DNA of 64,000 bases, from positions 48,554,451-48,618,450 of the forward strand of contig CM055104.1 in the NCBI GenBank assembly GCA_029204225.1. Reading direction: 5' to 3'. Origin of the DNA: Diphasiastrum complanatum. Its lineage: Eukaryota > Streptophyta > Lycopodiopsida > Lycopodiales > Lycopodiaceae. Each line of letters opens with the position of its first letter. The first letter of the stretch is position 1. Under the pieces are notes generated by a model that made no database searches, had not been told where the DNA came from, and saw only the letters and a list, made by a program, of their open reading frames with translations. Positions 32,783-42,942 of this stretch are shown piece by piece. Both the position numbers and the translations under genes were made by a program.

Positions 32783-33400
32783 CTAACATACTTCCTTGAA
32801 ATTGGAGTTACAAAGTTGCCCATTCTTAAAAGTTGACTTTACATCCATTTGTTGTAAACTCATAAATCCTTGACTCTTGACCTTGACCCATATTTGTGCC
32901 AAATTTATCTCATAGCTTTGAGGTGGTTTCATTTCTCTTGTTGATCTTCTTGCATCTCTACTAGAACTTGCTTTGGGTCTATCATGCATATTTGCATCCT
33001 TAATCACCTCTACAAGCCATTTGGGTACCTTATTTGGAGTTTCAACATGCTTTATGTACATAGGCATCACATCCAAAATACCACAAATGTGTCATTTTGG
33101 GCTTCACTCTTGTAAAAGCTTTTTCATGTGTTTTAAACTCAATTGCATTTGTTGGTGGACACCTTTTTAGCACATGCATTGTAGTAATGCAAGCTTTAGT
33201 CCAAAATATGTATTAGGTAGCTTCTTACCTTTTAGTATTGATCTTGCCATTTTCAATATTCATGTTCTTCCTTTTTGCCATGCCATTATGTTGTGGTGTA
33301 TGTGGTTGATATATCTCACAAACATAGGCTATAAACTGGCAGATTCTTTACTCACATAACTCACTGAGAATCTTGCAACTCAGCTACAAAAGAACTCTAT
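32783..33400 (-). pseudogene. Copia integrase end and RT start (broken)
   Basis: Minus strand: YQPHTPQHNGMAKRKNMNIE near 33250-33310 (the integrase block around the catalytic Glu, here NGMAKR in place of NGVAER), decayed sequence, then KWLVEVIKDANMHDRPKA, a Ser/Arg linker, and LQQMDVKSTFKNGQL near 32815-32860, the conserved RT block DVKSAFLNG. The usual Glu of NG-x-A-E-R is Lys here, and stops are present. Dead. Confidence 0.75.
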
Positions 33401-34069
33401 TTCTCATGAGTAAATCACATATCTGAGAAATCTATGAAGTGAACAATTTCACATCCACAAGTTTTCAAAATGATGCTCAAAGAAGAGATGCATAAAACAC
33501 CATATTGCTTTTTGACAACCAAATCACAATATCCATTTTTTTCTGCTTCTTCGGCATCATGACAAATTGGATGATCTATCCAATTCCTTTAGGATCGTAC
33601 TTTGTCATTGCATCCGGCTGTGCTGGCCTAAAGATTTTGTCATGTTGTTTGGTAGTCACTTTGTCGTTCAATCCAAATGCTTCGATGATAACCATGAGCA
33701 TTGCATTTGAATTGTTAAGATCCCACAAGAAGGAATGATTGGCATAGTCAATTTTCAATATAGGAACCAATATGTTTGGATGGATCATCTCTGGAAATAA
33801 CAATTGATATTTTGAATGGACATTCATTTCCAAGAATATTGAGTGAATGAGATGCTTGCAAAGAGTGATGATATCTCTTTCACTCAAAGTCTCTATGAAA
33901 AATCTTTCGTAGATTAGATCATCATGTTAAAAAATATTGATATTTCCAATATTTTGAACCATAAACTGGAAACTTTAATATAATGGACCTTGGATTGTTT
34001 GTCCCATCTCATAGCTAGGACAATTTCCAGCTTGTATATTACAAGTTTCATCACATTCCATTGTACACT
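33401..34069 (-). other. Retroelement-associated sequence, unassigned
   Basis: A minus-strand open frame at 33576-33887 (104 codons, CKHLIHSIFLEMNVHSKYQL..) has no motif I recognise. It lies between Copia and Gypsy-like fragments and may be part of either. Confidence 0.3.
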
Positions 34070-35237
34070 CTATACCGAATGTGAAACATTCATATAGTCA
34101 GTTTTATCCTTGTCTATTACTTCTATTTTGCAAGAAGTCTTAGACAAGTCTTCTGGTTGAACTTGATGCAACAGTCCTTGTGCTCTCAAGGAAGATGAGG
34201 TCCTTGAGTAATTTGCCCCATTGACAACTTCATTGTCTGAACTGGCCTTTGTACTGCTCAATTGAAAATCAATACTGAAAACAAAAATATTGTCCTCATA
34301 ATCCTCCACATCGTGTTCATTGTCCTCAGTTGATTTTCGGTGTCCCTGCATTGATATTGTGCTCACATTTGGAATTGTCTTACTTGGTTCAAATCGAAAA
34401 TTACATTTATGTTGTTGATCTTGTGTACACTCCATAGCACTGCATAAATGTTGATCGGCCATTTCTTGTGAATTCAATGAAAAATCAAAAACTGCTGACG
34501 AAGTTGGTTGGTCTATTTGGTGAACAAGCTTTCCCATTGTTGATAGTTGTACTTCCACTTTATTCGCTGATAATGTTAATGAAGAATTATCTTTATCATC
34601 ATTTCATACTTCCAATTCATCCTTTGATGATGTTGATGATGATTCACCACAATCATTTGGCCTATCTTTTTTTTTTTTGGATTCTTGGATTAACAGTTTT
34701 TCCCACTTGAACCTTAGGCGTTGTGTCCTGATCCCTCAGCTTTTGTAACTGTCCCATCACTTTGTTGAAAGCTAATGTCCCGTGTATGTCCAAAGTGTAT
34801 ATTAGTGGTGTTGAATATTCTGTAGCAGCTTCACGTTGACCCTTGTTTAGTTCATATTCTATGGTGTGAGCATGAGATCTTATGTCAAATAGTGACATTA
34901 TCCAAGTTTCACGATGTATATCCCTAGATAAACAAGCTCTTATCTCAGTCTTTAAGCCTAAAACAAAGTGCATTGTCTTAAATTCCTCCACCGAATAACC
35001 ATATCTGTCCATTATCTGATGGAAGTCGTTGAAATGGATCTCCACGGTAGACGTTTGTTGGGTAGAATGCCATACTTGGTGGTCTGTACATAATTGTTCG
35101 CACTGATTGGATTCGCTGCAATGATTGAATTTGTCATCGTTGTACTCATAATACTGATCTTCAAAATCATAGTTAGATTGATCTTCGTATTCATAGTCAC
35201 CATCATCATTATACTCAAATTCGGAATCCACACCCAT
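34070..35237 (-). pseudogene. Gypsy-like gag with acidic N-terminus (broken)
   Basis: Minus strand. Starts MGVDSEFEYNDDGDYEYEDQ, a strongly acidic/Tyr-rich N-terminus, followed by a capsid-like helical part (YSVEEFKTMHFVLGLKTEIR, SLFDIRSHAHTIEYEL) that matches the Gypsy capsid pattern of a short F-x2-GL-x3-IR block and a final helix. A Lys-rich end is at 34662. A second frame (34070-34650) is Ser/Asp/Glu-rich without recognisable domain. No knuckle or protease is visible. The preceding minisatellite region could be its leader. Confidence 0.5.
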
Positions 35238-35940
35238 CTTGACAATTGAAGGACTGGTAAGTTATGATATAGTAAGCTGAAGTTGATGTGTAATGGACTT
35301 TGATAAATAGCTGAAATGCTCTTTTCTCCACCCACTTAAAACTCAGAGTTCTAAGATGAGTGAAAGTGAAAGGCAAAAAACACATGTAGGTCATATAAAA
35401 CTAAGTACTTTTGCTTTTTATAGTATTCAATTCCAAGCTCAGACGAAAAAGTTATGAGGATTCGAATGTAATTAATGAAGACACAAAACTTTGACTTAAG
35501 AAAAGGGGTCTTGAAGAAAATAAAATTGAAACGTAATAATTACAAGATTTTGATAACTTATCAATGTCAGACTCGTTGTTCTGATCACTTTTAGTTTCTG
35601 CTTCGCTGAAATCCGAGCTCAAAAAAAAGAAGTTATGTACAATCATAGAATGAGAATAAACTAAAATACACAACTTAGAAAAAGGGGTTGAAAGAAATTT
35701 TTGGAATCCATGAAACATTCTTGTGCCCGTAGAAGAATAGAAAGAATAGTCAAAAATCCGAAAACTGTCGGCAAACGTTTTTTTTTTGGAGCACCGAGCA
35801 GAGGAAACAGAAGAATATTCTAGGGGATATCTGCAAGGAATCTTCTCAAAGAATATTCTTAAATGAGGCGCAAGAGTCCTGCTGGGTGCCACAACCAGAG
35901 GAAGAGAGGGGTTTAGAGAGAGAAAAAAGTAGAGAGAGAA

Positions 35941-36180
35941 GGATCTCAACCGGAGGAGACAGAAGGGGTTAGAGAGAGAGGGATCTCAACCGGAGGAGAG
36001 AGAAGGGGTTAGGGAGAGAGGGATCTCAACTGGAGGAGAGAGAATGGATTAGAGAGAGAGGGATCTCAACCGGAGGAGAGAGAATGGATTAGAGAGAGAG
36101 GGATCTCGACCGGAGGACAGAGAAGGAGGTAGAGAGAGAGGAAACTCGACCGAAGGAGAGAGAGGGGCGGTAGAGAGAGA
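35941..36180. repeat. Minisatellite, six exact-length 40-bp units
   Basis: Units start at 35941, 35981, 36021, 36061, 36101 and 36141, each GGATCTCAACCGGAGGAGAG-like (the last two GGATCTCGACCGG and GAAACTCGACCG) followed by AGAAGGGGTTAGAGAGAGAG-like sequence. Length is constant and units differ by a few bases. The ATCTCGACCG core is shared with the 25-bp array at 26400-27260. Confidence 0.95.
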
Positions 36181-37643
36181 TGTGGACCAAGGCTCGAGCT
36201 CTTTCAGGAATCAAATCGTGATAGTGAGATTGAGCAATCTGTTTGCAAGCAGACCAAAATTGTGGACTTCTTTTATTTCTCAGAGAAGATCCAATGTTTA
36301 GATTTGAATAGAGAAGGGAGTGGATCTCAGATCCCGTACGTGACATTCAGAGATTATGAGGCCTTGGAAGCAGCTCTCCTTTTAATTCGACAAAGATTGT
36401 CAATCAGTATGTAACAATTGCAAGTGTGCTAGCATAGTCTAATAAATGGCTTCGTGCATACTTTCACAGCAACAACATGCTAGAAATAACCAAACATGGG
36501 ATTCGACTGTATCATGTTGTGGACCAAGTTAAGGAAGAGTGTTTTGTAGCCTGTTTGTTTACGTATTACGATTTGATCCGTGCTGATGTCGCCCTGGAAC
36601 TAGCCTGAATGAACAACATTGTTGACTTTGCATTCCCTTACCTGCTTTAGTTTTTGAGAGAATATTCCAGTAAAGTTGATGAGAGAAATGAAGGAGCAAA
36701 TCAGATCAGCGATGACAGAAATGGCGCTCTCCTATCACTCATCAGAGAAATGGAGGATCAAGCAAGAAAATGAATTGGTGTGAGAGAGCCGAGTGAGATA
36801 GGATTAGGCTTAGGGTAGGTTAGGTTAGGTTTAGGTCGTGTCTACGTTAGGATAGGTAGGTAGGTCTGTTTAGGTTTGTTTGTTTTTTTTATTTGAACTT
36901 CAAAATGAAGAATTCAAAAAAAAATTTACAACAGAAACAAAATTTCAAAGCTCAAAGATTGAAGTGCTTCTTTCTCACTTGTAAAAAAAAAAATTCCAAA
37001 ATTCTGGCAATTCTAACCCATCTTCACTAATTTGATCATAACTTTCACAATATTGATCCAAATCAAACAGATTCAGTACCTATGAAGAGTAACAACAAGC
37101 TCTATCAGTCTATATCATTAGACTAATGATTGCATGTGATTTGGTATGTCAAATTAACCACAGAACAGGGCTGAAAATCTTGAAGAAAGAAAACTACAAA
37201 ACTAGAGCTGAGAATCAAGATTTGTTACAACTTTTTGGATACTAATCCAAGTGACTTGCCATATGAATCAAATCAAAGCTAAAACAGTGCTCTAAAATCC
37301 TATAAAAACAAACTTGAAATAAAAACTCAGATCAAATCTAAAAAATGCAAACAAATTGAAAGATAAATTCTAGTCACCTATTTTGACAGCTTTTGAAAAA
37401 AGTGCAATAATTTTTGCATCTCTTATCCAAATGCCTTGCAAATTAATGAAATTCAAGGCTAAACAGAGCTCTACAGATGTATAGAATCAAATTAATAATG
37501 AAAAATGAATTTGAATGTCAAAAATTGGTCTGAGCAAACCTGAAAATTTCAAGCTTAAAAATTAGCAAAAAGAAAGCTACAAAAACAATAAACTCATCAA
37601 ATCTAATGAAATTCTCATAGAATCATCATGAATCATGGATCTA
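36181..37643. other. Non-coding, probably retroelement leader
   Basis: No coding content. Contains a short run of TTAGG/TAGG units at about 36795-36870 and A-rich stretches. Bounded at 37644 by a primer-binding site on the minus strand, so much of it may be the leader of the element whose LTR begins at 37662. Confidence 0.4.
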
Positions 37644-37655
37644 TGCTCTGATACC
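37644..37655 (-). other. Primer-binding site (initiator tRNA-Met)
   Basis: Plus TGCTCTGATACCA, minus TGGTATCAGAGCA, six bases before an LTR-like TGTCATGTGCC at 37662. Used by Copia and by some Gypsy lineages. Confidence 0.7.
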
Positions 37656-37661
37656 AAGAAA

Positions 37662-38025
37662 TGTCATGTGCCAAATCCCAAACTAATAGCAATAGCAATG
37701 AAGTAAAGCTAGAAGCAAGAAGATAACAAGACATTCATGATAGCATATCAATAGAAAGCTAGAAAGAATGAGATCGCAATGGAATTGCATTAGCAATGTA
37801 AGAAAGAGTACAATCAATGGAAATGGAGCATTAATTCATGTGGATAGGGCACATGAGACCTAGCAATGGATATTCCTATGGCTTGCATTCACAAGGAAGC
37901 TAGAAGCTCTCACTTGCAAATGAGCAAAAAGATTCACAAAATGATGTCTCTTGCCTAGTTATAGACAATGCTCTTATTTAACTTAATTTAACTTAACTAT
38001 CTTGAGGGATAGTTAGCCCTTATTA
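37662..38025 (-). repeat. Probable 5' LTR of a minus-strand element
   Basis: Segment between the primer site and the Gypsy RT fragment beginning at 38028. Left end TGTCATGTGCC, right end not canonical. AGGGCACATGAGACCTAGCAA near 37846 is also found near 48423 (AGGGCACATGAGCCTAGCAA) followed by a similar context, suggesting a second diverged copy there. Confidence 0.4.
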
Positions 38026-38167
38026 TGTACTCCAAGGTCATCCAAGTAAATTTTGAGGAAGATAATCTTTGAAAGCAAACTGCAACACTCTTTGGAATGA
38101 ACTAGGTGCAGTATAGAGTCCAAACAACATTACTTTATAAGCACAAGTCCCCCATTCTTTTGCAAAG

Positions 38168-39007
38168 TGTTGGGGGTTTTCCCAACATAGAGCGAATAAA
38201 AGAAAATGAGTCAATAAATGTGTTGCGAGGGCACGACTTCCTGCGCGTACAAGTCTATGACCCAAGGAGCATGCAAGGCGATTGTAAATAGAAATAATGG
38301 ACTTGGGCCCCTTGTAATTAAAATAAAACTTGAGGCCCAAAGTCATTTTAAACTTAGAAGTTTATTATTTTAGAGTTGGGTCCACAACTTTGGACTCACA
38401 TGAATCTTGTGAATTCTAATGTACTTTTTGTGGACCCTTGGATTAAGTTGGTCCAAGATGAATGGTTAGGATCAATGTACATATTAGCCAATAGAATTTT
38501 GGGGCAAGGGCCTTCCCCATTTATAAAAAGGCACCATTTGTACTCTATTTTTCATGCTTATTGAGAAGGAGGAAACTCTACCAAACTTTGGACAAGAGCA
38601 TCCTCATTTGCTATTCACTACTTGATAATGCTTTTTTATTGTGCTTTCTATTTGCTTCTAGTTTACATGTTTTTGGTTGTGATAGTGAATATTTCTCCAT
38701 TAGCAAGCATAAAGAGCATTTGAGCTAACCTCCACCCTCACTCTCTTCCTCTTCCTCTCTTCCTCCCTTCCTCTCTTCCTCTCTTTCTCTCTCATTTCTA
38801 CTCTCTCTTCCCTTTCACAAAAATCATGATGAATGTTAGTTTAGTGGAGTAGAGTTAGGGGTGAGTAGTGTTAGTGGTGTTGGTGTTAGGGAAAAAGTAG
38901 AGAACTATCTAAAAGTAGCATCTATTCATACTTAGGCACCTATCCAGTGTTCTAACCCTTATTGACAGGCGGGAGGGCTATGACGATGCGAGAACATCGA
39001 CCCTACA
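38168..39007 (+). repeat. 5' LTR of non-autonomous Gypsy element
   Basis: 840 bp, TGTTGGGGGTTTTCCCAACA at the start and ..ATCGACCCTACA at the end. Contains ATTTATAAAAAG (38519-38530) and the U5 segment TTGACAGGCGGGAGGGCTA at 38962-38980. Primer site follows one base after the end. Confidence 0.92.
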
Positions 39008-39008
39008 G

Positions 39009-39026
39009 TGGCGCCGTTGCCGGGGA
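39009..39026 (+). other. Gypsy primer-binding site (tRNA-Asp)
   Basis: TGGCGCCGTTGCCGGGGA, complementary over 18 bases to the 3' end of plant tRNA-Asp(GUC) including CCA, as known for Athila/Tat-type Gypsy elements. Confidence 0.92.
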
Positions 39027-40490
39027 TAGGTTTTCACTAACTAGCATAGCTGCATTTAAGTTATTTCTTGTTTTTTAGAGTAGTTTTAGGTGGATTTTGG
39101 GGTAGGAAGAGTTAGTTTTCTGCATTTTCTTGTGTTTGGACTATTCCCAGCAAGCGGAGGAGGTGTGAGAGGGTGGAGGAGATCCTGAACAGCCTCTAAG
39201 GGCTTGACATCCAAACCAAAACCTGTGAAAACCCAAAAAACACACCAATCTGTATTTTGGAGGGAAAAAGAGCCAAATTTTTCATCAGATTTTGTTTTCT
39301 CCAAAACCAGTGAGAGATAACCCTCACATGATTGGCAACAGCTCCAGGGTACTGTCCCGGACCTGCATAGAAACCTGCGAGAGTTAGCTCCAAGCAGATT
39401 GCAAAAATTAGAGAAAAAATCATAAAAATTCAAAAATCCTTGTAAAAAACCAAAAAAAATTCAAATTTTCATAAGAACTCTCGTAGAGGCCTTTGAAGTT
39501 CCATTTCAGTGAGACCAAGACACAGTGGAGCTTGCAAGAGTTAGTTCAATATTTAAGTATCTGTGCGAGAGTTCCCAATGAAAAAAAGATGGAAAAGTAC
39601 CAAAGAACCCTCGCAAACACCTAAATTTTCAGTTCCAGTGGTCAAGAGCCCTCGTAGAAAATTTTGAAGTTCCATCTCAGTGAGACTAGGACACAGAAGA
39701 GTCTATGAGAGTTAGTTTGATTCCAGTGAGCAGAAAATTGGGTTTAAGTGCAAAAAAATCACTAAAAAGTGAAGATCTAGCAAATCCTTCCAAAAAGAAC
39801 TCTCGTAGACCACTCCAATCGATCTAGAATGTCAATTTTCATTAGTGATGAAGCTTGCGAGAGTTAGTACTGATTATTGGTGAAGATCAAGCCAAATTAG
39901 TGGTTTTAAACCCTTGCAAACAGTGGAATTTTCATTTAATGTGAGAGTTAACCCCTTCGCAGAGACTTTTAGAGTTAGATCTACCTTAGATGAAGCCCCT
40001 GTGATCTTTGCGAGAGTTACTTCCCAATGATCTGAGAGATATCAAGGGTTTTTGTCTACAAAACAGCTAAAGAACCCTCACACAACCAACCCTCACACTT
40101 AAGAACCATCGCAGACTAGATCAGTGGAAAGATCTGCATCAGATCCAGCTACTATCAAAATATTAGGACAATCAGTGCAAGGAGAAAAAAGCTATCAAGA
40201 AAAAATCATTGTACAAGGCTTGAATCCTCAACACCGACCTATCAGTTTGATCAATCCATAAGATCCAGATTGCATCCCACTATACAAGTAAGATCCAACT
40301 ATCTTGGACCCGACTATCGGATAAATCTGATATCTGGATGATCAATAACAAGAAGGACAACGAATGAAGCACCACACCTTCCCAAATTAGTAGCTGCACA
40401 ACAAGAGGCAGAACCTGAACCAGTGCCAATGGATTTAATGGGTCAATCCGTGCTTGTAGCTCCCTTGCAAGCAGTCTGGAGGGCACTCGG
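39027..40490 (+). other. Non-coding leader with recurring GCGAGAGTTAG motifs
   Basis: No open frame of interest. A degenerate unit of about 170 bp occurs twice (39479 and 39649: CTCTCGTAGAGGCC.. and CCCTCGTAGAAAAT.., each followed by GAAGTTCCAT-TCAGTGAGAC). Shorter motifs GCGAGAGTTAG, CTCTCGTAGA and AACCCTCGCA recur about 15 times throughout. Confidence 0.7.
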
Positions 40491-40712
40491 ATGGAGATAC
40501 CAAAATACGACAAATCATCAGATCCCATCCGCTTCCTCCAAATCTACTAGCAAGCTTGTGAAATCTACGACGATCGAACACCCGCAGAGAAGTTGATGCT
40601 GTTCCCCACGTCACTAGTAGCGGTGGCTCAAGATTGGTTTTTGAATTTGTCAGAGGAAGAAAAATCCACATGGGAAGCAGTTAAAGCGGCTCTCACATTA
40701 GAGGAGTTCTAA
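40491..40712 (+). pseudogene. Gypsy gag capsid fragment
   Basis: ATG at 40491, 74 codons to TAA, with one in-frame TAG near 40548. Reads MEIPKYDKSSDPIRFLQIY, QACEIYDDRTPAEKLMLFPT, SLVAVAQDWFLNLSEEEKST and WEAVKAALTLEEF. This is the usual first half of a Gypsy capsid (KL-x-LFP-x-SL and A-x2-WF blocks). The rest of gag and all of pol are missing. Confidence 0.85.
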
Positions 40713-40951
40713 ATCCAAAAAAGATCCTTTGTAATCATCTCTCGATGAGCTGTTTTCAAGCTTGGATCGATCAAGATGGATCATCAGTGTCCACAAGTCC
40801 CTGCACACAAGTAAGGACCTGAGATACATTGGCAGAATCACCTTCATGGAAGATGTAACGACCTACCTGATCAACCAGCGACGAGCCAAGCGCTCACTAT
40901 ACTGAACCAATAGAGTGCCGAGGGATTGGCACTATTTCAGGCTGTGGGTCC

Positions 40952-41761
40952 TATTGGGGATATTCCCAACATAGAGCGAATAAAAAATAATGAGTCAATA
41001 AATATTTTGCGAGGGCATGGCTTCCTACGCGTATAAGTCCATGACCCAAGGAACACGCAAGCGATTGTAATAGAAATAATGGACTTGGGCCCCTTGTAAT
41101 TAAAATAAAACTTGAGGCCCAAAGTCATTTTAAACTTAGAAGGTTATTATTTTAGAGTTGGGTCCAACTTTGGACTCACATGAATCTTGTGAATTCTAAT
41201 GTACTTTTTGTGGACCCTTGGATTAATGAATGGTTAGGATCAATGTACATATTAGCCAATAGAATTTTAGGGCAAGGGCTTTCCCCATTTATAAATCGGC
41301 ACCATTTGTACTCTATTTTTCATGCTTATTGAGAAGGAGGAAACTCTACCAAACTTTGGAGAGAAGCATTCTCATTTGCTATTCACTACTTGCTAATGCT
41401 TTTTGATTGTGCTTTCTATTTGCTTCTAGTTTACATGTTTTTGATTGTGATAGTGAATATTTCTCCATTAGCAAGCATAAGGAGCATTTGAGCTAACCTC
41501 CACCCTCACTCCCTTCCTCTCTTCCTCTTCCTCTCTTCCTCTCTCTCATTTCTACTCTCTCTTCCCTTTCACAAAAATCATGATGAATGTTAGTTTAGTG
41601 GAGTAGAGTTAGGGGTGAGTAGTGTTAGTGGTGTTAGTGTTAGGGAAAAAGTAGAGAACTATCTAGAAGTAGCATCTATTCATAGTTAGGCACCTATCTA
41701 GCGTTCTAACACTTGTTGACAGGCGGGAGGGCTACGACGACGCGAGAACATCAACCCTACA
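40952..41761 (+). repeat. 3' LTR of non-autonomous Gypsy element
   Basis: 810 bp, begins TATTGGGGATATTCCC (TG mutated to TA) and ends ..ATCAACCCTACA. Same internal landmarks as the 5' LTR, including U5 TTGACAGGCGGGAGGGCTA at 41716-41734. Confidence 0.92.
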
Positions 41762-41890
41762 CAAAGGCTGTTCTGTTGCGATCTGCAAGTGCAATATTGA
41801 CCTGGTTGTATCCACTAAATCCATCTAAAAAACTGTAAGCTTCTGCTCCATCAAGGTGGTCCAAAATGCTTTCAGTAAAAGGTAATAGAA

Positions 41891-42920
41891 AGTTTTCTTT
41901 CACTTGTCAATAATTAGATTTTTGAGTTTTGAAAAATGATCTATGATCAGACAATCGACACTTCTCATAATAATGAATTCTCAGAAATTTGCAATAGAAT
42001 TGACCAAAAAATTTGACAGAGGCTTGATCTAAAAAATCAGAACCTAAAAATAGTACCGGCGAATGTTTCTTGGGCAAAGGTTGGCTCGGCAAAGGTTCAT
42101 CAATGTTACTTTTGGTAAAAAAATCTCTGATCAAGCTTTTTCTGACAAATTTGGTGGAAATAAACCTTCGCGGAGCTCTCAAATAGTGAATCTGACTCAG
42201 ATAAAACTAGGGTGGAACTGGTGAAGGTTTCTAATACACAAAAATATGGTTTTTGTAGTTTGGCGAGGGTAAAAATGGAGATTTTTCTCGATTCTGACAA
42301 CATTATTGTTCGTCGAACTCAAAAATGGTAACTTATCATAAATAGAATTCTCAGAAGTTTCCATGAACGTTACAAATGTAATACTGTTATTTTTGCAAAA
42401 AAAGAGACTTTTTTTTGACAAAAATGAACAATATGACACATGGCCTATGCTTATCGTTTGCCAAACTCACTGATGAGCCAAAATGGTAAGTCAGACTGAC
42501 ACAGAATCTGGCGAAGGTTTATGGTAAAGGTACTTTCTGGAAACTGGAAATTTTATGAAAAAGTTTAAGATCTCACAAAATTTTATCCATTTCTAGATGA
42601 ACAGTCACTTTGACCTTCTATTTTTGGAATTATCGTTCTCTGACCTGGCAGTAGATAGATCTGAATCACACCTATGCATAGTGAATCGACGAACGTTCTT
42701 TTTCTGTAATTTTTTAGGGTTTTGGTTATTTTTTGATGTTTTCTGATGGTTTTTGTGATGTTTTTGGAAAGATTTCAAACAAGAAAATCCACTCAAATCA
42801 GGCAAAATCACTTCCAAACTAACCCTAAATGCAGTTCTAACACTATTTATGCCAAAAAAAAATGCCTAATGCAAGCTAACCATTCAACAAACATGCTACA
42901 AACTGAAAAATTGGCGTAGC
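41891..42920 (-). other. Leader of minus-strand Gypsy element
   Basis: Between RT remnant and primer site. No gag is present, so gag and protease were deleted. The plus strand shows recurring GGCGAAGGTTTA-like motifs (near 42072, 42088, 42223, 42509) similar in kind to the motif-rich leaders of the two other Gypsy elements. Open frames here match nothing. Confidence 0.5.
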
Positions 42921-42938
42921 TCCCCGGCAACCGCGCCA
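42921..42938 (-). other. Gypsy primer-binding site (tRNA-Asp)
   Basis: Minus strand TGGCGCGGTTGCCGGGGA, one mismatch from the tRNA-Asp complement, four bases before the LTR end CCCACTACA. Establishes a minus-strand Gypsy element with its 5' LTR at higher coordinates. Confidence 0.9.
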
Positions 42939-42942
42939 AAAT

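Larger units (their letters stand above)
38168..41761 (+). mobile_element. Complete non-autonomous Gypsy element with 5-bp target duplication
   Basis: 3594 bp: 5' LTR 38168-39007, tRNA-Asp primer site 39009-39026, non-coding leader of about 1.4 kb with repeated motifs, a gag remnant at 40491-40712, a tail shared with 31205-31412, and a 3' LTR 40952-41761. Flanked by CAAAG at 38163-38167 and 41762-41766. There is no protease, RT, RNase H or integrase, so it depends on another element. It lies inside a minus-strand Gypsy RT. The two LTRs differ visibly (the 3' copy begins TATTGG instead of TGTTGG), so it is not very young. Confidence 0.92.
38028..41890 (-). pseudogene. Gypsy reverse transcriptase, split by a nested element
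   Basis: Two minus-strand pieces, 41767-41890 and 38028-38162, form one stretch of RT: LDHLDGAEAYSFLDGFSGYN and QVNIALADRNRTAFA on the upstream side, then KEWGTCAYKVMLFGLYTAPS, SFQRVLQFAFKDYLPQ and, after a one-base frame change, the catalytic YLDD (38035-38055). The interruption is exactly the element 38168-41761 and its CAAAG duplication. Sequence beyond YLDD is lost at the neighbouring LTR. Confidence 0.88.

Noticed and set aside
33576-33887. 104-codon minus-strand ORF as a gene
   Set aside because: No motif, no start context, and lies in retroelement debris. Recorded only as unassigned sequence.
36795-36870. TTAGG/TAGG-rich stretch as telomere-like repeat
   Set aside because: Irregular spacing and mixed units; short, and not the plant TTTAGGG array.
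38963-39026. tRNA-Asp gene fragments
   Set aside because: The two matches to tRNA-Asp are on the complementary strand, out of tRNA order and spacing, and are explained as LTR U5 and primer site.
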